Part shown: positions 17,451-26,891 of the stretch, piece after piece
Layout: the number at the start of each line of letters is the position of its first letter
How positions within the stretch are numbered: the stretch's first letter is position 1
NCBI GenBank assembly: GCA_963705385.1
Contig: OY970075.1
Span: 434,001 to 498,000 of the forward strand
Source: MFD02979-c5 sp963705385
GTDB lineage: Bacteria; Bacteroidota; Bacteroidia; Cytophagales; Amoebophilaceae
Length of the DNA: 64,000 nucleotides
Direction: 5' to 3'
Translations under genes and position numbers: made by a program
The notes under the pieces: model-generated
Seen by the model: the letters and a program-made list of their open reading frames with translations, nothing else
What the model was told of the DNA's origin: nothing
Databases searched by the model: none

Positions 17451-20400
17451 ATGAACTACCTCAGTATAGATTACCTGATCGTCTATGTCTTTTTAATCAT
17501 TACCCTTGTTCTAGGGCTGCGTGCAGGTAGAGGAATCAAAGATATTAGGGAATATGCTCTTGCTAACAAGAGTTTTGGTACAGGGGCCCTGGTGCTCTCC
17601 TTGTTAGCTACTGATATAGGAGGTGCATTTGTTATAATATGTACAGCATTAGCACTTTCTGATGGGATTATCATTCCAATAATCCACTTAGGACTCATAG
17701 TCAACTTTTCAATCATGGCTTTCCTGGTAGCCCCCAACATGGTGCATTTTCGTCAATGCATGACCATGGGGGACATCATGAAGTCGCTCTACGGCACCTA
17801 CAGCGCTATCATCACAAGTTTGCTGGGTTTTCTCATTATTATCTGCCTTATTGGCATGGAGCTCGTAATGTTGGGCGTTATCTCCGAGTCTATCCTGGGC
17901 ATCCAGGCTAGCTGGGGCACCATCATAGGAGGGTTCATACTAGCAACCTATTCAGTCCGTGGCGGTATCAAAGCAGTGGCTGTCACAGACGTGTTTCAGT
18001 TTCTTGTGTTTGTTGTTGGCATTCCGCTCCTCACCTACATCGTGGTTGACCACGCAGGAGGCATCCAAGCTATATTCACCCAAGTTCCAGCAGCAAGGTT
18101 ACAAGTTATAGGCCATGAAAAGTTCTCTTATTACCTGGTGCTTTTTATCATATGGAGTTTCTTTCCACTTGGGGTCTCAAGCCCTATTGTGGTTCAGCGG
18201 ATGCTTATGGCACAGCATCCAAAACAGCTGCGTGATCAATTCCTGGTAGTTGGGGTTTTCCTTGCTCTGTTCCGATGGGTCCTCTTTTTCCTGGGCTTAG
18301 CTGCCTTGGTATTGTACCCTACATTAGAAGCTAACCATGTGGTTGCCCACACTATTCATGAATTACTGCCTGTAGGATTAAAAGGATTGGCTATGGCATC
18401 CATGGTAGGGGTCTCCATGTCTAGTCTCGACTCCCAGCTTCATACTGCTGGGCTTACCCTTGTACATGATGTGATCAAGCCTTTGTGCGATAAGCGCAAT
18501 ATCGCTATTCATGAGCTCCGATGGGTGCGCTGGGTTACAGTCTTAATAAGCATTGCTGTCATTGGTATTGGGCTCACTGCTACTGATGCTTGGCAGCTAT
18601 CACTTGCAGCTCTAGGTTTTCAAGCTCCCACAATTTTGTTCCCCATGCTAGCAGGCATTATGGGCTTGAAGGTAGACCAGCGTTCTTTCTACACAGCACT
18701 GCTTGTTACCTTAGCTAGTTTTATTGCAACAAAGTTATACCTGCCAGAAGCTTATAGCCATTTTGCTATACTCATTCATGTCCTGGCCAATGGCCTTACA
18801 TTTTTTGGCATGCATCTAGCACAAAACAAAGGCTTTGTTTTTGTGCAGCGTACCCAGGAAGGAATAGCAGAAAAGTATTGGAAACCTCGCAGCAAGCCTT
18901 TTTTGGAACGGGTTAAAAGGTATTTTCCTACGCCTCAAAACATGCTGAGTTACTCACAGCTCAGTGTGCAAAAATATGGCGCTCCTTACATCCTCTTTGG
19001 CGTGTTTTGCTGTATCAACTTCACAATGCCTTATTTTATGTGGTCTCATAAATTAACTCAGGCCTATGACCTGATGATTTATCTTCGCCTCATAGGGGCT
19101 ACCATGTGTGCACTACTCATTGTTAAAGAGAAATGGTCTCAGCAATTACTACCCTATCTCCCTACCTTTTGGCATCTCACCCTACTCTACTGTATTCCTT
19201 TTACCAGTACAGTGATGTTCTTACTTACACAAGGCAGCACAGAGTGGCTTATCAATGTAACTCTGACTATCATGTTCCTCATCGTGCTGGTAGATTGGAT
19301 GAGCTTTTTTATACTCACAGGCCTGGGCATTGCTTTGGGATTCCTATTTTATACCCAGCTAGTGGGGCCTATTGACCTAAAGCTGGACTTTACTACTGGC
19401 TACCTGCTCGTTTACCAAGGCATCTTTGCTACGCTCATTGGGTTACTCTTTGCGCGCAGAAGGCAGCAAAAGTTTGACCGGGCTGTTATCCGCCGACAGC
19501 AACTGGCAACTGCGCACCAAGCAACCAGTGGCAGACTTGTAGAAGCCTTAAACTATCAGGATAATCTTGCCAGGGGCCTTAGCAAAGAAGGTACCCATGT
19601 ACTGGAAGATATGTATGCAGCTAGTAGGGAACTAGAAGAAGCAATAAAGCGTACTCCCAATAAAAAGCTCCACAAAGCCATTGAAAAGCTAGAATCAGGG
19701 ATAGACTACCTTAAAGAAATCAGCTACCGAACCAAATACTACTTAAGGCTTGAGGTAAGTAAGGTAAGCCTGGATACCCTGCTACGCGAAGTACAGCTCG
19801 CTATCAAAACGCAGGACTTAGAGCCTACACCCTCTCTAGCTATCCAGCTCATCACCCAACAAAAAGAGCTGCAGGGTGATGTAGAGCGCATTAAAACGCT
19901 ACTTATCAACGGCATCTGTTATGCACAGCAATACAATATTGAGAACCACCCCATCCAGCTTGCTGTAGAATCTACCCAACTAGGCTATAAGCTATCCTCT
20001 ATCAAAGACTACACTAAAAAGATTGATGCACTGCGCTTCACTATTACTACAGACGATACCTTACCTACGCTGCAGCCTATTTATATGGGCGATATATCTA
20101 CTGCCCAGGTTCCTCCTGAGACACTTCTAGATTTACCCAAAACAGAAAATGCACGCATTGTAGATGCCCATTATGGAGTAGTAGCGTACTATGAAATGGA
20201 AGAAAACTTGTCCATAGTCTATGTGATTCCCCTTCGCATACGTGACATCCGCCCTAAAAATATGGACTTAAAGGAGATGCAAAAAGGTCCTGAAGAGGTA
20301 ATAGTAGACTATGCAGGGGCTGCTGCCCTAGAGCATGAGCTTTTAGAAAGCATCAAAGACAAAGCCCAGGGAGTCAGTATAGCCAAAGTAGAAAAGGCTA

Positions 20401-20897
20401 TTGGCATAATTAAGAAATACCATGGCAGTCAAAAGCGTAAGTCTGGAGAGCCGTTTTACTTCCATCCTATCACGGTAGCGCAGCTTGTACTGGATTTTGA
20501 TCAAGACGAGGATACAATTATTGCAGCCTTGTTGCATGATATTGTAGAAGATACATCTATGAGCTTAGTGCAGGTAGAAGCCATGTTTGGTCCTGGCGTA
20601 GCCCGTTTAGTAGATGGCGTGACCAAGCTGGACAAAGGAACGAGAAGATTGTCTCTCTCATCTTACGAGAACACAAAAAAGCTGCTGGATGAAGAGGAAA
20701 AGCGCATACTGAAGATCAAGCTAGCAGACCGTATCCATAACATACGCACCATCCAGGGCCATGCTAGCTATGAAAAGCAAAAGCAGATATCAGAAGAGAC
20801 CCTACAGTTCTTTATTCCTTTAGCCAGACAACTAGGCCTAACTCAAGCCGTAGAAGAATTGAAAAGCCTTGTTTTTGATGTGTTGAATAGGGGATGA
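17451..20897 (+). CDS. Fusion protein: sodium:solute symporter + degenerate histidine-kinase-like region + SpoT-type HD hydrolase
   Basis: A 1148-residue protein with three parts. Residues about 5-460 are a sodium:solute symporter (SSS, PutP-like) with roughly 13 membrane helices and typical segments such as YSVRGGIKAVAVTDVFQF and ASMVGVSMSSLDSQLH. Residues 510-670 add about six more helices. Residues about 680-935 resemble a histidine kinase core: SLDTLLREVQLAI, DVERIKTLLINGICYA (N-box position) and ARIVDAHYGVVAYYE...VIPL (the end of an HATPase domain), but the phospho-acceptor His, N-box Asn and G-boxes are not recognisable. Residues about 975-1140 are a RelA/SpoT-type HD domain with H1005, H1029-D1030, E1033-D1034, D1093 and N1097. 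No ppGpp synthetase, TGS or ACT domain follows. A membrane-bound ppGpp hydrolase coupled to transport is inferred. Confidence 0.88.
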   Translation: MNYLSIDYLIVYVFLIITLVLGLRAGRGIKDIREYALANKSFGTGALVLSLLATDIGGAFVIICTALALSDGIIIPIIHLGLIVNFSIMAFLVAPNMVHFRQCMTMGDIMKSLYGTYSAIITSLLGFLIIICLIGMELVMLGVISESILGIQASWGTIIGGFILATYSVRGGIKAVAVTDVFQFLVFVVGIPLLTYIVVDHAGGIQAIFTQVPAARLQVIGHEKFSYYLVLFIIWSFFPLGVSSPIVVQRMLMAQHPKQLRDQFLVVGVFLALFRWVLFFLGLAALVLYPTLEANHVVAHTIHELLPVGLKGLAMASMVGVSMSSLDSQLHTAGLTLVHDVIKPLCDKRNIAIHELRWVRWVTVLISIAVIGIGLTATDAWQLSLAALGFQAPTILFPMLAGIMGLKVDQRSFYTALLVTLASFIATKLYLPEAYSHFAILIHVLANGLTFFGMHLAQNKGFVFVQRTQEGIAEKYWKPRSKPFLERVKRYFPTPQNMLSYSQLSVQKYGAPYILFGVFCCINFTMPYFMWSHKLTQAYDLMIYLRLIGATMCALLIVKEKWSQQLLPYLPTFWHLTLLYCIPFTSTVMFLLTQGSTEWLINVTLTIMFLIVLVDWMSFFILTGLGIALGFLFYTQLVGPIDLKLDFTTGYLLVYQGIFATLIGLLFARRRQQKFDRAVIRRQQLATAHQATSGRLVEALNYQDNLARGLSKEGTHVLEDMYAASRELEEAIKRTPNKKLHKAIEKLESGIDYLKEISYRTKYYLRLEVSKVSLDTLLREVQLAIKTQDLEPTPSLAIQLITQQKELQGDVERIKTLLINGICYAQQYNIENHPIQLAVESTQLGYKLSSIKDYTKKIDALRFTITTDDTLPTLQPIYMGDISTAQVPPETLLDLPKTENARIVDAHYGVVAYYEMEENLSIVYVIPLRIRDIRPKNMDLKEMQKGPEEVIVDYAGAAALEHELLESIKDKAQGVSIAKVEKAIGIIKKYHGSQKRKSGEPFYFHPITVAQLVLDFDQDEDTIIAALLHDIVEDTSMSLVQVEAMFGPGVARLVDGVTKLDKGTRRLSLSSYENTKKLLDEEEKRILKIKLADRIHNIRTIQGHASYEKQKQISEETLQFFIPLARQLGLTQAVEELKSLVFDVLNRG

Positions 20898-20970
20898 GGT
20901 AGGGTTAAAGTGCCCACAAGGTGTGACACAAGGTAGAGCAACTAGGGAAAGTCGTGTTCTCAGGACAAGT

Positions 20971-21921
20971 CACGAGTTTCGCACTTGATTAAGTGGGGCT
21001 TGCTAACAGCGCCTTGATGTAATTGCTAATGGCCTGGCTGATAACCCTCCAGCTTTGCTGATAAAAGCTAAGCTTTTGCTCCAGCTGGCTTTTATGTTGG
21101 CTAAATCACCTACCTATCGCGAGAAAGATAGGATTCCTTTGCCCTCGGCCCGTGCGAGCCTGACAGCCCTCTATGCCACCTAATCAATGTGGCCATTTGG
21201 CCTACTAACTTGCATTCTTACCCATCCATAGCCACCTAAGTGCACAGAAAGCCCTTCTTCTGGGATCCTCAACGATTCTAAAGGAACGTTACGATTTACA
21301 ATGCGGTTTTTTCGTAGTGTGCTCACCCACTCCCATCCATGAAATCGAATTGCTTTTAGACTTATCAAGGCTTGAATACCAGCTGTCCATCACAACAGCC
21401 GCAGGGGCAAGTCCTCTGGCTTTAGCAAGCTTGAACCTATCACAAAAGTGGGTGTTCTTAGTTTTTCCCTCTGTCTTAAGCCGATAGGCAAGGGGAATCG
21501 CTTCATGGCTCTCTCAACCATACCCTAGCAACTTCAACAGGCCAATACCTGCCATCACTCCGTGTTTATTGCATGAATATTCGTATTTGACAAGATCAAT
21601 TTGCTTACTGCGTGTTTTGGAAAGAATACTATCATCAGCAACTAGCAAAGCAGGGGCTTGGAGGTCCATATGGTCTTTAGCCACATGCCAAAGGTCTCTA
21701 GGGAGAAAGTGCTTGTTATTCAACTACCTGCTCATGGAATCAGGGGACAAGGGGATGGGACTGACCTATGATAGGGCTAGGGAGGAATGCTCCAGGGTGG
21801 TAGCTTGTAGAAAGCTCATGTAAAGCTCCTTGGTACATTTATCCTGTGGAATTTTTGTTCAATTTACTCGCCCTCTCTTAACCCTCTTTTAATCCCTTTT
21901 CATCAAAGCGCGAAACTCGTG
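20971..21921 (-). mobile_element. IS remnant with inverted ends and 4-bp target duplication (copy A)
   Basis: The ends CACGAGTTTCGCACTTGAT (20971-20989) and its inverted partner ATCAAAGCGCGAAACTCGTG (21902-21921) frame this element, and AAGT flanks it on both sides (20967-20970, 21922-21925). Inside, on the minus strand, pieces of a DDE transposase are readable: MSFLQATTLEHSSLAL, then LPRDLWHVAK, PALLVADDSILSK, KHGVMAGIGLLKLLGYG, EGKTKNTHFCDRFKLAKARGL, VVMDSWYSSLDK and RFHGWEWVSTLRKNRIVNR. Stops and frameshifts lie between them and the last catalytic Glu region is missing. The pattern resembles the IS701/IS4-type group. Bases 21285-21751 are shared with copy B at 26404. The element is dead. 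Confidence 0.85.
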
Positions 21922-21945
21922 AAGTTATACTCCTTCCAAGCTACC

Positions 21946-23280
21946 TTAAAGCTGAGGTATAAGCCGCAAAGCATACACTTGTTGCGTATTATCTGTGACC
22001 TTGAAGCGGTCATCAACCCTATGTCCTACTACCCAAACAAGTGCACCCCCAGAGGTCACTACGAGCACACGTGCTTTCATTGGCATAGGTACCTTGGTAT
22101 CAATTAAAAAATCACTTAATTTTTTGCGTTGTTGCATGCCCAGCGGATAAAAAAAGTCGCCTTGCTGCCAGTTTCGCACGACCAGCGGAAACTTCAACAG
22201 TGCTTGGTCCAGTGCAGCCACGGCCTTGTCAGTAACTAGTTTGTACTGCGACCTAGGAACATGGGTGCACTGTAAGGTAGAGTAAGGCAATGTTAGTGAC
22301 TTTGTAGTAGTGTCGATTATGTAAGACTTTGGGCTTTGCTCTGTGCGAGGAGTAATGATCCACTGTGCTCGGTCTACATAGAGTCGATGGCTGGTTGACT
22401 GGATCATTGTGCCACTAGGATAGGCTCGGCTAAGCAGCTTTTTAAGTTGTAAAAATTTGAATCCAAAAGGCTTTAGCAGCTCTAAAACTACTACAGGTGC
22501 CCAAGCTTTTCCTTGCACGGTGTGAATAGCCACGTAATATTCCTCTCCCTGCTGGCGAAGTATGTGCTGGCGTAGGGTTGCTGCGTGTTCCTCTAACAAT
22601 GCCTCTACTTGACTTAATCGCTCTACAGTCAGACCAAAGGTGGCTTCAAGGTTTGGATTAATGGTTTTGAGCAAGGGTACTACTTTATTTCTAATCAGGT
22701 TTCTTTGGTAATGGTCCTGACGATTAGAACTGTCTTCGCGCCAAGCCAGCTTCTGACTTTGCGCATAAGCCAATAGCATGTTTTTGTCTGCAAAAAGCAG
22801 GGGCCTAATATACCTTCCTTGCGCAGGTAAGATGCCGTGCAACCCTGCAATCCCTGTTCCTTTGGTCAGATTCAGCAATACGGTCTCTAGGCTATCGTTC
22901 CAATGATGGGCTGTAGCTACTTTTTCAAAACCATGCTTTTCACAGAGTTCTTGAAACCAGCTATAACGTAGTTCTCGAGCAGCCATCTGAATCGAAAGGT
23001 GTTTTTCTCGGGCATAAGCCAACACATCAAAGGATTGGATGTAACAAGCAACCCCATAGTGTTGTGCTAGCGTCTGCACCAATACTTCGTCTTGGTAGGA
23101 TGCGCTTCCTCGCAGCCTAAAATTGCAGTGAACCATAGCAAAGCTCAGCCCTGCTTTGTGAAAAAGGTGGCTCATAACAACAGAATCTACCCCTCCACTC
23201 ACCGCTAAGAGCGTAAGCCCTTGAGTAGGAATAGGAAGCAGTTTTTTTTCGTAGACGAATGCAAGGAAGGCCTTCAACAT
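21946..23280 (-). CDS. tilS: tRNA(Ile)-lysidine synthetase TilS
   Basis: A 444-residue enzyme that changes cytidine 34 of tRNA-Ile2(CAT) to lysidine with ATP, so that it reads AUA. The PP-loop is at residues about 29-34 (SGGVDSV), followed by FAMVHCNFRLRG, the ARELRYSWF segment and TAHHWNDSLETVLLNLTKGTGIAGLHGI, which are all family marks. The C-terminal half holds the TilS C-terminal domain, with GDFFYPLGMQQRKKLSDFLIDTKVP near residue 380. The stop lies only 24 bases from the right end of IS copy A, and the gene appears unharmed by that insertion. Confidence 0.95.
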   Translation of the reverse strand: MLKAFLAFVYEKKLLPIPTQGLTLLAVSGGVDSVVMSHLFHKAGLSFAMVHCNFRLRGSASYQDEVLVQTLAQHYGVACYIQSFDVLAYAREKHLSIQMAARELRYSWFQELCEKHGFEKVATAHHWNDSLETVLLNLTKGTGIAGLHGILPAQGRYIRPLLFADKNMLLAYAQSQKLAWREDSSNRQDHYQRNLIRNKVVPLLKTINPNLEATFGLTVERLSQVEALLEEHAATLRQHILRQQGEEYYVAIHTVQGKAWAPVVVLELLKPFGFKFLQLKKLLSRAYPSGTMIQSTSHRLYVDRAQWIITPRTEQSPKSYIIDTTTKSLTLPYSTLQCTHVPRSQYKLVTDKAVAALDQALLKFPLVVRNWQQGDFFYPLGMQQRKKLSDFLIDTKVPMPMKARVLVVTSGGALVWVVGHRVDDRFKVTDNTQQVYALRLIPQL

Positions 23281-23425
23281 ATAAGCAGCGTAGTTTTAGA
23301 AAAGAATAAGAAGCTATCTTTATGCTTTTAATAGGTTTAGAATCGTAAATATCATCCAAAAGAATAAGGATGAGTAGGAGTTGCTACTCAATACCTTAAA
23401 AGGCTAAAATAAGAAAGGTCGCAAC

Positions 23426-25015
23426 ATGTCTGACTATAGAGCGAGGTGGCAAAAAATGTTAGAGAAAATCATCTGTCTGCCCTTTCTGCTATTTATCTGT
23501 GGCACTGCGCATGCTGAGAATAAAACAAAGGTCTCGTTCAGTGCAGAAAAGTTAGAGCCAGCTGTAATTGATGGAGAAACTTGGAAAAAGTTAGAAGGGA
23601 ATGTTGTTTTTACTTTTGAAGAGCTCACTATTCAGGCAGATACGGCATTTTATAATGATGAAAAAAAGCTGATTGAAGCAAGAGGCAATGTTAAGGTCAT
23701 TCATAAGGACGGGGTTACCATAGCGGCTGACAGCCTGATTTATGATGAGGAAAGCCAGCTAGCTCAGTTACGCGATCAGGTGATTTATCAATCAGGTACC
23801 ACTACTTTTTATACCGATTACCTTGATTACCATATGGGCACCCACAAAGGACATTTCATAGAGGGGGGCAAGCTGATAGAGGGGGAAAACACGCTTATGA
23901 GTGAGTCAGGATACTATGATAACATAGAAAAGACCGCCATTTTCTACCAGGATGTGGAAATGGTCAATCAAGATTACACCCTGCAATGTGACATTTTGCA
24001 CTACAATACCGTCACCAAGATTGCTCAATTCAAAGGCCCTACACAAATTATTAGTAGAGACAGAGAGCGCATACTGACTACCGAAGAAGGAGGAGAATAC
24101 AATACCAGCAGTCAGCATAGCACCTTTGCAAAGAGCAAAATAGAAACACGAGATTACACGCTTTATGGCGAACTGATCAGGGCAGACCAAGCAAAAGAGG
24201 TGTACACAGCTACTGGAAATGTAGCACTTATTTCTAAAGTAGATAACGTGATTATCTCAGGTGATTATGGCCAGTACCAGAAAAAAGAAGGTATTTCCCA
24301 AGTACACGGCAACACGTTGATGACAAAAATTTTGGAGGAAGATACCCTGTATATCTCTGCAGATACCTTTGTGGCAACAGAGAATAAGCAAGCAAGCGAC
24401 GGTACTGATGCTGTGGTAAGGGCCTACCATAATGTAAAAATCTACAAAGAAGGATTTCAAGGTAAAGCAGACTCTATGGTCTATCAAGGTGCTGACGCTA
24501 CCATTTATTTCTATGGCGATCCTATCTTTTGGAGCAATGAAAGCCAGCTCTTTGCCGATTCTGTGCATATTTTACTACAAAACAGGGTATTCCATGAGAT
24601 GCATATGAATGCGAATGCTTTTGTTGCTTCTGAAGACAAGTTGGGCAACTACAACCAACTAAAAGGAAGAGATATGATCGCCCATTTTCAAGAAAATAAA
24701 ATTGACTACATAACTATAGACGGCAATGCAGAGAGCCTCTACTTTGTTATCGATGAAGCTGCACAATTAAAAGGCATGAATCATCTACAATGCAGCCACA
24801 TGCGTATCAACATAGAAGAGGGTGAAATAGCAAGCATTGCATTCCAAATTAAGCCTCAAGGCACCTTTTACCCACCACAACTGATCCAAGAGGAGGAAAA
24901 AAAGCTAAGTAATTTTAAGTGGAGTGCCAGTGAGCGCCCTACCAAGCAAGACGTAGTAGAACATGGCTATGGGAAATACCAAGAATATGAACGGTTTAAG
25001 TTTGATAAGCAATGA
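23426..25015 (+). CDS. OstA/LptA-like outer-membrane transport protein
   Basis: A 529-residue exported protein with a signal peptide at the start (hydrophobic core IICLPFLLFICGTAHA); an ATG at 23456 gives a tighter signal peptide and may be the true start. The mature part consists of repeated short beta segments of the LptA/OstA jellyroll type, for example KLEGNVVFTFEELTIQADTAFYN, ARGNVKVIHKDGVTIAADSLIYD and TATGNVALISKVDNVIISGDYGQY. LptA-type proteins bridge the periplasm in lipopolysaccharide transport. At this length it corresponds to the larger OstA-like proteins of Bacteroidota rather than to the 180-residue LptA. It pairs functionally with the LptF/G permease at 5.9 kb. bamD follows after 65 bases. 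Confidence 0.85.
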   Translation: MSDYRARWQKMLEKIICLPFLLFICGTAHAENKTKVSFSAEKLEPAVIDGETWKKLEGNVVFTFEELTIQADTAFYNDEKKLIEARGNVKVIHKDGVTIAADSLIYDEESQLAQLRDQVIYQSGTTTFYTDYLDYHMGTHKGHFIEGGKLIEGENTLMSESGYYDNIEKTAIFYQDVEMVNQDYTLQCDILHYNTVTKIAQFKGPTQIISRDRERILTTEEGGEYNTSSQHSTFAKSKIETRDYTLYGELIRADQAKEVYTATGNVALISKVDNVIISGDYGQYQKKEGISQVHGNTLMTKILEEDTLYISADTFVATENKQASDGTDAVVRAYHNVKIYKEGFQGKADSMVYQGADATIYFYGDPIFWSNESQLFADSVHILLQNRVFHEMHMNANAFVASEDKLGNYNQLKGRDMIAHFQENKIDYITIDGNAESLYFVIDEAAQLKGMNHLQCSHMRINIEEGEIASIAFQIKPQGTFYPPQLIQEEEKKLSNFKWSASERPTKQDVVEHGYGKYQEYERFKFDKQ

Positions 25016-25079
25016 TAGCACTCCTCCTGCTATTCATCTACCTTTGAAAGATTGTTACTATCAGTTAATTTCGTAGGCT

Positions 25080-25880
25080 ATGTTGTATAAAAAACTGTCC
25101 GTTTTATTGCTTTTCTTGGGGCTACTGTCTTCATGCACTTTACAAAGAAAAGTCAAAGGTTTAAGCAAGTACCAAGCAGCCGTTACCTACTACGAAGCTA
25201 AAAACTATCAAGAAGCCTCCAGGTTATTTGAAGAAGCCAAGCCTTTGGTTAGAGGGAAAAAAGAGGAGATAGCTATGCATTTTTACCAAGCTTGCTGTAG
25301 TTTTTATCGAAAAGACTATCTACTCAGTGCAGACCGCTTCAAATATTTTTACAAAACCTTTCCTAGGGACCTTCGTGTAGAAGAGGCACTATACATGCGA
25401 GGCTATGCGCTCTATTTAGAGTCTCCTGATGAGCGGCTAGACCAAAGCAGCACCCAAGAGGCAGTACAAGTCCTCCAAGTCTACCTCGACCAATATCCTA
25501 CAGGTAACTTCAGTGACAAAGCATCTGAGTACTTAGAAAGGTTGAACGACAAGCTTGCGCTCAAGGCTTTTAACAATGCAAAGCTCTACCATCACTTGGG
25601 ACACTACCAGGCGGCTGTGGTAGCACTAGGAAACTTTCAGCAGGAATTTCCTAGCTCCTCCTTAGTTGAAAAAGCAGCTTACCTAAAAGCCGATGCACAG
25701 TATCAGTTTTCTCAAGGGGAACAAGGGGCTGTGCAAAAAGAAAGGTTGCATACTACCCTTAGCTATTGTCACGACTTTTTAGATTACTACCCTGACAGCG
25801 AGTACGCCTTGGCAGTAAAAAAAATTTACGAAAATACCCTAGCACTTATCAATAAGGCTTCAGAAAGTTTAAATCCATAA
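25080..25880 (+). CDS. bamD: Outer membrane protein assembly lipoprotein BamD
   Basis: A 266-residue lipoprotein. The lipobox is LLSSC, with the cysteine at residue 19 after a hydrophobic signal, so it is anchored by lipid. The rest is built of TPR-type helix pairs (YYEAKNYQEASRLFEEAKP, FYRKDYLLSADRFKYFYKTFP, YHHLGHYQAAVVALGNFQQEFP), as in BamD. BamD is the essential lipoprotein partner of BamA, whose gene is at 36 kb. rpoZ starts 5 bases downstream. In many Bacteroidota bamD and rpoZ are followed by coaBC and recN; here that continuation is missing and a dead IS fragment follows. Confidence 0.93.
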   Translation: MLYKKLSVLLLFLGLLSSCTLQRKVKGLSKYQAAVTYYEAKNYQEASRLFEEAKPLVRGKKEEIAMHFYQACCSFYRKDYLLSADRFKYFYKTFPRDLRVEEALYMRGYALYLESPDERLDQSSTQEAVQVLQVYLDQYPTGNFSDKASEYLERLNDKLALKAFNNAKLYHHLGHYQAAVVALGNFQQEFPSSSLVEKAAYLKADAQYQFSQGEQGAVQKERLHTTLSYCHDFLDYYPDSEYALAVKKIYENTLALINKASESLNP

Positions 25881-25885
25881 CCTAT

Positions 25886-26209
25886 ATGAAAAAACCAAAA
25901 ACCTTGGTTCCAAGGGACTTCTCAGCATTATCAGGTCCTACTGGTAATATTTACCAGACAACAGCGATTATTGGAAAAAGGGCCAAGCAAATTGCTACAA
26001 AGGCCAAACAAGAGCTAGACAATAAGCTCGCTGAATTTGTAGCTCCTGTGGATAATTTAGAGGAAATTTTTGAGAATAAGGAGCAAATAGAACTCTCTAA
26101 GTCCTACGAGAGAAAACCTAACCCTGTTACCCTCGCTACAGAAGAATTTTTAGCAAGCGAAATCATGTACCGCTATCCTGACTTGGATAAGGCGGTGGAT
26201 TTTGCATAA
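25886..26209 (+). CDS. rpoZ: RNA polymerase omega subunit, Rpb6-like
   Basis: A 107-residue protein matching the Bacteroidota form of the RNA polymerase omega subunit. Omega helps assembly and stability of the polymerase core. Family-like segments are GNIYQTTAIIGKRAKQIATKAKQEL (the conserved binding helix, residues about 20-45) and the C-terminal KPNPVTLATEEFLASEIMYRYPD. The spacing of 5 bases from bamD points to one transcript. The stretch after it (26210-26403) holds no gene and runs into an IS fragment. Confidence 0.9.
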   Translation: MKKPKTLVPRDFSALSGPTGNIYQTTAIIGKRAKQIATKAKQELDNKLAEFVAPVDNLEEIFENKEQIELSKSYERKPNPVTLATEEFLASEIMYRYPDLDKAVDFA

Positions 26210-26403
26210 TCCTCCCTGAGTCTTGTGTATGGGTTTTTAAAAAGTTGGGCATATACTGAGCAGTCCCAAAAAGGCCTTCCCAATACATCCCTTAGTTACA
26301 GGTAGATTATTACAGGAGTGAGAAGCTTAAGTTTATACACAATGCTTTTTCTCCATCTTTTTTATTACTCAAACAATTGGGTGGTATTGTATCGCAGCTA
26401 TTT

Positions 26404-26880
26404 AACGTTACGATTTACAATGCGGTTTTTTCGTAGCATGCTCACCCACTCCCATCCATGGGATCGAATTGCTTTTAGACTTATCAAGGCTTGAATACCA
26501 GCTGTCCATCACAACAGCCGCAGGGGAAAGTCCTCTGGCTTTAGCAAGCTTGAGCCTATCACAAAAGTGAGTGTTCTTAGTTTTTCCCTCTGTATTTTGA
26601 TCATAAAGCCGATAGTCAAGGGGGAATCGCTTCATGGCTCTCTTAACCATACCCTAGCAACTTCAACAGGCCAGTACTTGCCATTACTCCGTGTTTATTG
26701 CCTGAATATTGGCATTTGACAATGCCAATTCGCTTACTACCTGTTCTGGAAAGAATAGTATTATCAATAACCAACAAAGTAGGGGCATGGAGGTCTATAT
26801 GGCCTTTAGCCACATGCCAAAAGTCTCTAGGGAGAAAGTGCTTGCTATTTAAACACCTGCTCATGGAATCAGGGGACAAG
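26404..26880 (-). mobile_element. IS transposase fragment (copy B)
   Basis: This 477-base segment repeats 21285-21751 of IS copy A at roughly 90 percent identity by eye, including LPRDFWHVAKGH, TLLVIDNTILSR, GNKHGVMASTGLLKLLGYG and VVMDSWYSSLDKSK of the DDE transposase on the minus strand. Relative to copy B, copy A has lost 10 bases (9 near 21470 and 1 nearby). Copy B lacks both ends of the element. Its right edge joins directly to a dicarboxylate symporter tail at 26892, suggesting that the insertion or a later deletion destroyed that gene. Confidence 0.83.
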
Positions 26881-26891
26881 CTGATCGCACT

